A stretch of 64,000 nt of DNA from Geodermatophilus tzadiensis (lineage in GTDB: Bacteria; Actinomycetota; Actinomycetes; Mycobacteriales; Geodermatophilaceae): contig NZ_PVTG01000009.1 in NCBI RefSeq assembly GCF_003002915.1, positions 1 to 64,000 of the forward strand, read 5' to 3'. The notes under the pieces are model-generated. The model had not been told where the DNA came from and did no database searches. It saw nothing but the letters and a program-made list of their open reading frames with translations. This document shows positions 8,454 to 16,128 of this stretch, piece after piece (positions within the stretch are counted from its first letter, which is position 1; each line of letters begins with the position of its first letter). The position numbers were made by a program, and so were the translations under genes.

Positions 8454-8840
8454 ATGTCGGAGTTGAACCTGCCACGAGCAGCGGACGAGGAAACGCCGGC
8501 TGCCAACGTGGCGGCGGCGAGCCGTGAGGACGACGACGCGCGCGTCATGTACGCGGTGGTCGACGCGAACGGCACGCTCGCACGTGGGCGCAGAGCCGTG
8601 TCGGCTGCACGACTCGGGACGGGCACCTACGAGGTGGTCTTCCGCAGGGACGTGCGGAGGAGCGCGTACGTCGCGACCATAGGGCTGTCCGGCGCGGCGG
8701 GCGCGTCACTCCCCGGCGAGATCACCGTCGTGGGGCGTGCCGGCAACGACCGCGGCGTCTTCGTGACGACGCACAGCAGCGGAGGCGCCGCCGCGGACCT
8801 CGGTTTCCACCTCGCCGTCCTCGGCGCGGACGACGACTGA
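8454..8840 (+). CDS. Small beta-rich protein, function unknown
   Basis: A 128-residue protein. After an Ala/Glu-rich N-terminal 30 residues comes a beta-rich part containing MYAVVDANGTLARGRRAV, GTGTYEVVF and SAYVATIG. This resembles a small module seen in many uncharacterised bacterial proteins and surface or phage-tail-like proteins (from memory, not searched). AAGGAGG lies upstream of the chosen ATG; the longer frame from 8427 lacks such a site. It has its own GTGACG-type promoter, so it may be a further member of the regulon. No catalytic residues are evident. Confidence 0.6.
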   Translation: MSELNLPRAADEETPAANVAAASREDDDARVMYAVVDANGTLARGRRAVSAARLGTGTYEVVFRRDVRRSAYVATIGLSGAAGASLPGEITVVGRAGNDRGVFVTTHSSGGAAADLGFHLAVLGADDD

Positions 8841-10332
8841 CGTCACCGGCCCCGCCGTCTCACGCCCGGTGGTCCGAGCGCCGGCGACCCGTCGTCAGCC
8901 GGCCAGGGATGAGGGCGGGGTCCGGCCGACGGTCGAATCGAAAGATGACGACCTCGACCAGCTCTGCCAGCAGGGACATGCGTTCTCTCTTCACCGTGGG
9001 GACGCAAGGTCCGGTCCGGTGCGGAGATGGCAGGACTATGACGGGACACGCCAGCGCCTATCTGGCGGTCAAGCTCCTGATCAGGCCTGCGTCGCCGGCC
9101 GGGCTGGCGCCGACGACAGCAGGCGTACAAGTTCGCAGCAGAGCACGAAGCCAGTTAGTGCATGGGTCACGCCCACTGTCGCCAACCGTCAGCTCACGAT
9201 CAGCCAGTTGACCCGGCCATGCTCACAGTCAGGTCAGGTTAGGGGAGCCGTAGGGCGGGCGAGGACACTTTCGATGCCGTCCGCGCATCACCCGCTGCCT
9301 GACGTCGTGGGGATGGCGAGCCCACCCTCGAGGGGGCCGAGAGTGGGCTACCTTGGCCCAGCTGGCTGTCGGCTACTAGAAGTTGACCATGCCCTACGCC
9401 CCGGCCCTGCTGGGAGGAGAACCGCCCGGCGGCGTTCGAGTTCATCGAGCGCGTCCTGGACCGACCGGAGCGCTGACCGATCGTGATCCGTGCCCAGACC
9501 ACGTCCGACGCCGCGGTGAGGCATGCCGCCGAGGCCGGGGTGCGGTGACCACGGGTGAGGGCGACGAGCCGGTGGTCGCCCGCGTGACCCCGGAGTCCGG
9601 CCGCAGCGTCGCCGAGCTGCTCGGCATGTCCCTGGGGCTCGACGTCTGAGAGCGTCACGTGGATTTCCTGGTCGTCGCCGCGTCCGAGAGTCGGTTGGGC
9701 GAGCTGGAGCGGCGTCGGCTGGCCCGGGTCGACCGCTGGGCCACCGCGGCGGACCACGTGACACGGATGCAGGCCCGGCCACCGGCCGACGACGGAGGGG
9801 AGTCGCCCGAGGACGAGGATCGACCGTAGACGTCGGAGGTCATGGAGGTGTGGGCGTGCCCGAGTCGGTCTGCCGTTGCCCGAGGGGACAGTCCGGCGCG
9901 ATCCATCAGCGTGGCCACGGTCTCGCGGATGGACGTGGGTGGTGACCCCGTCGAAGGACGGCCGACCGTGTCGTGCAGAGGCGGACGTCGCCCGGTCCGC
10001 TCGGCAGGAGCAGGAGGAAGCGGCTCATGGACGGCGATCCCGTCGAGGTGGAGCCTTCTCGGGTGCCCGTGCCGCCCGATCCGCTGACCACCTACTTACC
10101 GCGGGGGCCGGCAGTGCCCGTGGGGCAGGCTCCCCTGGTGACCTCTCCAGCCGCGTGGACGCGTCATTACGACGCCGCCGCGAGAACAGTGCCAACGGTC
10201 ATCAGTCGCTGCTGAACCGAAGATGCGAACGCGATCCAATCCGTCCGTCCCGTGCAGCAGGGGATGGACGCCGGTACCGCCGCCGCTCCATGCTTGTCCG
10301 TGCCCGGTCTTCGGCTGCAGGGGGAGAGCGCC
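8841..10332. other. 1.5-kb decayed stretch between island genes
   Basis: No intact gene can be supported here. Frames on both strands are short or compositionally implausible. The one clear trace is a tyrosine-integrase C-terminus on the minus strand (annotated separately). A GTG-started 56-codon frame at 9659-9829 is too weak to call. Parts of 9080-9240 are less G+C-rich than the surroundings. No GTGACG array with an 11-bp period is present. Confidence 0.5.
9820..9940 (-). pseudogene. Tyrosine recombinase (integrase) C-terminal relic
   Basis: The minus strand encodes RETVATLMDRAGLSPRATA followed by DRLGHAHTSMTSDVYGR. This is the classic end of a phage-type integrase: the (R)xTxATLM helix, the LGH box and the nucleophile Tyr region. 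Just upstream the expected VTTH appears in a different frame, so at least one frameshift is present, and the rest of the gene is missing. It probably mobilised an earlier version of this island. Confidence 0.75.
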
Positions 10333-11910
10333 ATGGCGACCGCGACCAATCAGCACCTGCCGATCATTCTCGTCCGGGGATTCGGCGGGCTCGACGTCAG
10401 TGACGAGAAGCGAATCGCCTACCAGGGGTTCAACAACGGCACGGTATATCCGGGCAAACGTGGCGAGAACTACATCTATGAGGGCATGGTCCTCAAGTTC
10501 TTGAAGTCCGACTACACCTACTACGACGCGACCAACGTCATCGGTTACTACGCCGATGCGGTCACCGATCATCCGGAGATCCCGAAGGAGCTCGTCGACC
10601 GAAATATATCCGAGAAATTCTTCACTGGCGACCTGGTGATTGATCCCGCGACGGCACTCGCGCTCGTCCGGCGGCCGCCGGAGCAAGTACGTCGCACGTT
10701 GTGGGTCTTTCGGTACTACGACCTGCAACGAAAATTTACAGTCTACGCGGAGGCACTCGTGCGGCTCATCGACTTCATCCGGGCACTCGCCCGGGTGGAG
10801 GGGGAGACGCCGCCGATGGTGAACATCATCGCCCACTCCATGGGCGGCCTGATCGTCCGCGAGGCGCTGCAGATAACCTATCCGGGTAAGAACAAGAACC
10901 CTGAGGACTTCGTCAACAAGGTCGTCACCCTCGGGACGCCGCACAGGGGCATCACATTCCAACTGCTCTCCAAGTGGGTCGGTGTCGACGCCGACGATGA
11001 ACTGAACCGCTTCAACCCGCAAAACCAGGAGAACGAGAGGTGGCCCGGGTCGTACAAAGATCTACACAAGCATTTCGACCCGCGCCGGATCCTCACGGTA
11101 GTCGGTACGAACTATCGTACCTACGACAACCGCATCTCATCCGGGCTCAACCGGCTGTTCTCAGCAGGTGGCGAGTTTGGCCCGCTCTATAACCGCAGCG
11201 ACGGCCTGGTGAAGCAGCATAGCGCTCAGCTGCCCGGCGCCCCGCGCACCTTCGTGCACAAGTGTCACGGCGGCGAGGACTCACTGGTGACCTCCCGTGA
11301 GGCATACGAGATCGCGAGCCGATTCTTCTTCGGCGACGTGCTCGTGCGACTACGGTTGCTCACCGCCGAGATCAAGCACGGCGCGGATCCGCTCGGCGGA
11401 TCCGAGTTCTTCCTCGGCGCCTCCATCAAGGCCCGCGACGTCGACTTCGAGCTCTTCCACCAGAGCCGTGATGCCGAGAACTGCTACGGGCCCTACCGCC
11501 GCGCGACGCTCGACGACGCAGAGCAGGGCGCAGAGGTGGCGTTCCCGCCGCTGCCGGATTGGACGCTGTGGGAGGGCTGGATGGACCGTTCCCGGGTCAC
11601 CCGTGACACGGGGGACCTGGTGTTCCGGCTCGAGTTGTACGTCGCTGAACGGGACTCCTTCGGGGTGCGCTTCTCCGACGATGTCATCCTGCACAGGCAG
11701 CTGTTCGTGCGGGTCGCCCCCAAGGACGGGGGGACGGTGCAGGAGGGAATCGGTGGGATCTCCTGGACCGAGAACCCACGGCTGAGCTCGGACGGCACAC
11801 TCGGCAAGGAGGCCGAGCCGATCAACGGCGACGGGAACGGCTGGAGGATCAGTCTCGACTATGCCGACTTCTCGGCCACGTTCGCCATCGAGTTGAAACC
11901 CGCGGGGTAA
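10333..11910 (+). CDS. Alpha/beta-hydrolase, lipase/esterase-like
   Basis: A 525-residue protein. LPIILVRGFGG near the N-terminus is the oxyanion-loop region of lipases, and NIIAHSMGGLIVREA carries the nucleophile elbow (Ser169), followed by VTLGTPHRG. The catalytic Asp/His probably lie at SDGLVKQHSA and KCHGGEDSL. A C-terminal region of about 190 residues is beta-rich and of unknown role. There is no signal peptide. The ATG has GGGGAGAG upstream. Codon use is less G+C-biased than its neighbours (for example AAT ATA and AAA TTT ACA), which suggests recent transfer. It is flanked by an integrase relic and an IS, and no GTGACG array precedes it. Confidence 0.75.
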   Translation: MATATNQHLPIILVRGFGGLDVSDEKRIAYQGFNNGTVYPGKRGENYIYEGMVLKFLKSDYTYYDATNVIGYYADAVTDHPEIPKELVDRNISEKFFTGDLVIDPATALALVRRPPEQVRRTLWVFRYYDLQRKFTVYAEALVRLIDFIRALARVEGETPPMVNIIAHSMGGLIVREALQITYPGKNKNPEDFVNKVVTLGTPHRGITFQLLSKWVGVDADDELNRFNPQNQENERWPGSYKDLHKHFDPRRILTVVGTNYRTYDNRISSGLNRLFSAGGEFGPLYNRSDGLVKQHSAQLPGAPRTFVHKCHGGEDSLVTSREAYEIASRFFFGDVLVRLRLLTAEIKHGADPLGGSEFFLGASIKARDVDFELFHQSRDAENCYGPYRRATLDDAEQGAEVAFPPLPDWTLWEGWMDRSRVTRDTGDLVFRLELYVAERDSFGVRFSDDVILHRQLFVRVAPKDGGTVQEGIGGISWTENPRLSSDGTLGKEAEPINGDGNGWRISLDYADFSATFAIELKPAG

Positions 11911-12201
11911 GTAGCGAAGTAGATGTGGGACCAGTTGGTCTCTGGTGACGCGCGGGCGAGCGCGCTGCCCGTCCTGTGGGCGGCCGCACTCGACCGTACG
12001 ACCTCAAGGGCGGCGGCCGGTCCTCAACGGGTGGCCGAAGAAGGCTCATTGATTGAGGGTCAGGGTGTCGCCCGACGATGCGGTGGATCCAGGCGAGCGC
12101 CCTCGTCCCCCGGCCTCAGCCTTGGCGGCTTTAAGCGTGTCTGCGCCACATAGGCAGTTGGTGCTGCTGATGTTCGCCGTGCCAGTTGGATGAACTGATC
12201 G
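11911..12201. other. Intergenic, no gene seen
   Basis: The gap lies between the lipase-like gene and the IS5-type element. Frames here are short and not convincing. No promoter repeat or tRNA-like structure was recognised. Confidence 0.4.
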
Positions 12202-13089
12202 CTAAGGCCTGTCCTGCGGATCTTCGCGGAGCCAGAGGACGACGGCGGCGAGGACGAGCAGCGCCCGGTAGTAGGCGGCTCGTTTGGCGTAGCGGGTGGC
12301 CAGGGCGCGGAACTGCTTGAGTCGGCGAAGCAGCGCTCGATGACGTTGCGCCCGGCATAGACCTGCTGGTCGAAGGCTGGTGGACGGCCGCCGGCCGAGC
12401 CTTTGGCCCGGCGGCGGGCGAGCTGGTCGATCCGCTCCGGGCAGGTGAACCGGACGTGCCGAGCACGCAGCGCCGCGCGGGTGGAGGGATGGGAGTAGGC
12501 CCGGTCGGCGATCACCCGCTCCGGTCGGCGGCGCGGGCCGCCGGGACCGCGACGAGCCACCGTCACCTGCGCCAGCAGCGGCAGCAGCTGCGGATTGTCG
12601 CCGGCCTGCCCGGCGGTGAGCAGCACGGCGATTGGCAGGCCGCGCCCGTCGACGGCCAGGTGCAGCTTGGTGGTCAGTCCGCCGCGGGAACGCCCGAGTG
12701 CTTCGCCATCGATGGCGAGGACCTCGACCGAGGCGCTGCAGCCCCCTTTTTCCGCGCTCCGGCGGCGTGCTGATGAGCGCGCACGGCGCTGGAGTCGACG
12801 CTGACGGTCCACTGCACCGCGCCGACCGCGTCGTCCTTGGTTACCACCTCGGTGAGGATCCGGTCCCAGGTGCCGTCGGCGGTCCACTTGCGCAGCCGCT
12901 CGTGCGTGGTCTTCCTCGGCCCGTAGCGCTCGGGCAGATCCCGCCACGGCACCCCGGTCGCGGCCTGCCCAGGATCGCGTTGATCACCTGCCGGTGATCC
13001 CGCCACCGCCCGCCCCGGCGCCCCGTGGCAGGCAGCAGCGGCTCGGTCCGCGCCCAGGCTGCATCGGTGAGCTCATGCCGGCCGACCAT
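12202..13089 (-). pseudogene. IS5-family transposase, frameshifted
   Basis: Successive frames on the minus strand together encode an IS5-type DDE transposase. They read MVGRHELTDAAWARTEPLLP, VPWRDLPERYGPRKTTHERL, VDSSAVRAHQHAAGARKKG, RSRGGLTTKLHLAVDGRG, VIADRAYSHPSTRAAL and AGRNVIERCFA. The switches between frames are several, more than one programmed -1 shift would explain, so it is probably inactive. The stop codon TAG is formed by the last base of the element and the flanking TA. The protein would have DDE residues near VDSS, ADRAY and the C-terminal helix. Confidence 0.75.
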
Positions 13090-13134
13090 GAGTCAGCCTG
13101 GCCCACATCGACGAAAGATCGCCAGGACAGGCCC
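12205..13134 (-). mobile_element. IS5-family insertion sequence, 930 bp
   Basis: Terminal inverted repeats are visible. The left end starts AGGCCTGTCCTG at 12205. The right end, read on the minus strand, starts GGGCCTGTCCTG at 13134. Both continue into GATCTT after a two-base swap. TA flanks each end (12203-12204 and 13135-13136), consistent with the TA duplication made by IS427-type IS5 elements. It carries the frameshifted transposase. Confidence 0.8.
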
Positions 13135-13185
13135 TAGATCTACCTGGCCAGGACGTTGGTGACGGCCGGTCGGGCTTGAACGAAG

Positions 13186-13243
13186 GAGAACCTCCGAGTG
13201 GGGTGTGGCTTGTCGAAGGCCCAGTCCCTGCTCGGAGGTTCTC
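13186..13243 (+). promoter_or_regulatory. RNA stem that can hide the transposase ribosome site
   Basis: GAGAACCTCCGAG (13186-13198) and CTCGGAGGTTCTC (13231-13243) form a perfect 13-bp stem with a 32-nt loop. The right arm contains the GGAGG ribosome site and ends at the base before the GTG start at 13244. A transcript reading in from outside would fold and block translation, whereas one starting inside the loop would not. Confidence 0.6.
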
Positions 13244-14220
13244 GTGTCCCACGCTAATGCCCGCACGACCGTCCATGGCCGGAAGCTGATCGTCGAGCGA
13301 TTCGTCGAGCGATGGCAGCGCGGCTGGCGGCCGGCGCACATCGCCGCGGCGATGGGCATCTCCCGCAAGTGTGTGCGGACCTGGACACTCGCTACGCCGC
13401 CGAGGGCGAAGCCGGGTTGGCCGACCGGTCCAGCCGCCCGCACAGCAGCCCGCTACGCACCCCCGTGCAGGTGGAAGACCAGATCGTCGAGCTCCGCACA
13501 CGGGAGCGCCGGGGCCCGGCGTGGATCGGCGCCGAACTCGACGTGCCGGCGCGCACCGTCTCCCGCGTGCTGACCCGCCGCGGGTTGCCCCGGCTGGCCG
13601 CCTTGGACCCGATGACCGGGCAGATCATCCGGGCCTCGAAGACCACCGCGACCCGCTACGAGCGGGCTGTTCCCGGCGAGCTGGTGCACATGGACGTCAA
13701 GAAGTTGGCGCGCATTCCCGACAGCGGCGGCTGGCGCGCACACGGCCGCGCCGCCCGCGAACAGACCCGGAACCGCAGGGTCAAGGTCGGCTATGACTAC
13801 GTGCACTCACTGGTCGATGACCACTCCCGGCTGGCCTACTCCGAGATCCTCACCCACGAGAAGGGCCCCACCTGCGCGTCTTTCCTCGGCCGCGCCGCGG
13901 CCTACTTCGCCGCCCACGGCATGCCCCGCATCGAGCGGGTGATGACCGACAACGCCTGGGCCTACCAGCACTCGCTCAAGGCCGTGTGTGCCCAGCTGGG
14001 AGCCCGACAGAAGTTCATCCGCCCGCACTGCCCCTGGCAGAACGGCAAGGTCGAACGCCTCAACCGCACCCTGGCCACCGAGTGGGCCTATCGGCAGGTC
14101 TTCACCAGCAACGACCAGCGCGCCGCCGCACTCGCGCCCTGGCTCGAGCACTACAACACTCGACGCCGCCACAGCGCACTCGGCGGCCACCCACCCATCA
14201 GCCGCCTGGCACCGACCTAA
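13244..14220 (+). pseudogene. IS481-family transposase with one frameshift
   Basis: The first frame reads VSHANARTTVHGRKLIVERF through GISRKCVRTW (helix-turn-helix). The second continues TRYAAEGEAGLADRSSRPHS and the integrase core: HMDVKKLARIP, VDDHSRLAYSE, VMTDNAWAYQ and GKVERLNRTLATEW, ending SALGGHPPISRLAPT. One missing base near 13382, right after the VRTW codons, separates them. All DDE positions are present in the second frame. It is therefore an otherwise complete transposase broken by a single indel, or less likely a programmed shift or sequencing error. Confidence 0.8.
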
Positions 14221-14372
14221 TGGCCAAGTACACCTAGATGTCCTGACCGGCAGCGTCGGTGACACAGGCTGACGAGCCTCGCCGCCCTCCCCGCTAACGG
14301 GACGACACCGGCGAAACGCCCGCTGACGGCCCTCGCTTCGAGTCCGGCCCCCCCTACGGCGGGCGTCGCGCC

Positions 14373-14404
14373 GTGACGCGCCGGTGACGATGGTCGAGCA
14401 GGCT
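14373..14404 (+). promoter_or_regulatory. GTGACG direct-repeat activator site, array 6
   Basis: Two perfect GTGACG copies start at 14373 and 14384. A -10-like CAGGCT (14399-14404) follows after 9 nt with A2 and T6 kept. The array lies about 55 bp before the DUF3616-type gene at 14445. Confidence 0.6.
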
Positions 14405-14444
14405 AGACCAAGCATGACCGGAAGCCGACGCGCGGAAGAGCACA

Positions 14445-15477
14445 ATGACCGCTGGACGTCAGGTCGAGTTGCGATTCGGGGCGGGGGCAGGATCCGACGA
14501 GGCCCTCAAGGACCTATCGGCGGTCTGCCACGACGGGGACTTGTTGTGGATCGCCGGGGACGAGGCGCCCCGGCTGGAGCGACTCCGCATGACGGAGGAC
14601 GGGTCGTACGACGAGCACCGGTCGTTCCTCCTAGGGGACTTGGTGGACCTGCCCCAGGGTCCGGAGGAGGAAGTCGACGTCGAGGGGCTGGACCGCGCTG
14701 GGGACCACCTGTGGCTGGTGGGTTCGCACAGCCGGACGCGCAAGCGGATCAAGAAGACCGACGACGACGCCGAGGTGGCTAGGAACCTACGAAACCGTGC
14801 GGTCCCATCCAAACCGGCACGTCGTCATCCGGTTCCGGATCGACGACGGCACGCCGGAGCGGGGCGCGCTGCTCGGGAGCGTCGGGGGACTGGCCGACGC
14901 GCTGTCCACCGACGAGCACCTCGCCCCGTTCCTTTCCGTCCCGAGCAAGGACAACGGCCTCGACGTCGAGGGCCTCGCCGCCGTCGACGACGGCACCGTG
15001 CTCGTCGGGCTGCGGGGACCGGTGCTGCGCGGCTGGGCCGTCGTCCTGGAGCTGAGGCTCAACGAGGTCCCCGGGCGACCGGACCGATTGGCCCTCCGCG
15101 ACTGCGACAAGTACTTCCTGCGGCTGGACGGCCTCGGGGTGCGGGACCTGTGCCGGGACGGCGACGACCTCCTGGTGCTCGCCGGCCCGACGATGGACCT
15201 TGACGGACCGACCCGGCTCTACTGCTGGCACGGCGCAGTCCGGAAGCGGAAGTCGCCGGTGGTCCGCAATGAGCAGCTCACCCGCCTGGACGTGCCGCTG
15301 CCGCTGCGCCCGGACAGGGTGGAACCGGAGGAGGGACGCGACAAGGCCGAGGGCGTCACCCCGCTCCCGGATGCCGCCGAGCCCGCGGTGCTGGTCGTCT
15401 ACGACACTCCAGCCGATGCCCGCCGGCGGAACGATGGCCGGACCGTCCTCGCCGACGTTGTGCCGCTGCCCCGCTGA
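14445..15477 (+). pseudogene. DUF3616-family protein, broken by one frameshift
   Basis: The first frame (from ATG 14445) gives LSAVCHDGDLLWIAGDEAPR, VDLPQGPEEEVDVEGLDRAG and LWLVGSHSRTRKR. The second (from about 14785) gives TVRSHPNRHVVIRFRI, then GGLADALSTDEHLAPF, DVEGLAAVDDGTVLVGLRGP and ends at 15477. Together they match the DUF3616 pattern, a beta-propeller-like family of unknown function. The break is a single-base problem near 14785, so this may be a recent mutation or a sequence error. It has its own GTGACG array and no signal peptide. Confidence 0.7.
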
Positions 15478-16128
15478 TCGGGTCGGCCGACCGGGGCGGG
15501 GCGGTCGGACAGCACCCCGCTGCGCCCGCCGCCGCGTGGTCCTCTTCAGCAGCTCCACTACACGTCCGGAGGTCCTCCCACGACAAGATCCCTCAGTCCG
15601 ATCCTGTGGTCGCACACACTCGACCAATGTCTCCGGTCAGTGCTCCTAGACCCGCGCGCCGCCTGTCCGGTCGAACGACGGCGGGCCGACAGCCGGTAGT
15701 TGTCGCGACCCGGGCGCGCGGCCACCGACGTTGCGGCGGCGCCCGGCTGCACTTCGGGACGCGGATCGGCGTCGGACGGCAGGTCCTCGACCTCGCCGAC
15801 GGCGGCCCGCGGCGCGTGGCCTGGCCGGGTGCCGCGTCGGGCCTCGCACACCGGTGTGCCTGTCAAGCCGTTGTTCACAGGTGCCTCGGCGGAGGTCGGT
15901 TCAGGACACCTCCGCGGGACGTCACCCGCCGCGGTTCGCGGAGTGTTTGAGCTGAGCAAGCTTGGTCGGTCGTTGGCGGCTCGGTGACACAGCGGTGACG
16001 GCGGGCCGAGATGATGCTCTCCTGCTGCATCCCGAGGGGCTCCGGTGCCAGCCCAGGCTGGCCGGCGCCGACCAATTAGGACAGGAAACGGTGCCCTGGA
16101 ACCCTCCTACTGATCGGGGGGACCGCTG
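15478..16128. other. 650-bp gap upstream of the STAND gene
   Basis: No convincing gene is present. A minus-strand and a plus-strand frame run through part of it but lack family features and good ribosome sites. The recognisable signal is the GTGACG-type array near 15984. About 110 nt of leader would separate that promoter from the GTG start at 16129. Confidence 0.45.
15984..16015 (+). promoter_or_regulatory. GTGACG direct-repeat activator site, array 7
   Basis: GTGACA (15984) and GTGACG (15995) lie 11 bp apart. TTGGCG sits one further period upstream (15973) as a weak third copy. A -10-like GATGAT (16010-16015) follows after 9 nt, keeping A2 and T6. It faces the STAND NTPase gene. Confidence 0.55.

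Larger units (their letters stand above)
13137..14264 (+). mobile_element. IS481-family insertion sequence
   Basis: The element contains an IS481-type transposase. The right end is probably at 14264, where CGTCGGTGACA reads as TGTCACCGACG from outside, the usual TG...CA ends. No matching inverted left end was found. Instead 13148-13163 resembles another right end in direct orientation (CCTGGCCAGGACGTTGGTGAC), so the left boundary is approximate and may be rearranged. It abuts the IS5-type element. Confidence 0.6.

Noticed and set aside
9659-9829. 56-codon GTG-started plus-strand frame (VDFLVVAASESRLGELERRR...)
   Set aside because: No ribosome site, no recognised family, and it overlaps the minus-strand integrase relic; likely chance.
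15700-15987. 95-codon plus-strand frame before the STAND gene
   Set aside because: Low-complexity start, no good ribosome site, and its end runs into the GTGACG array; not supported as a gene.
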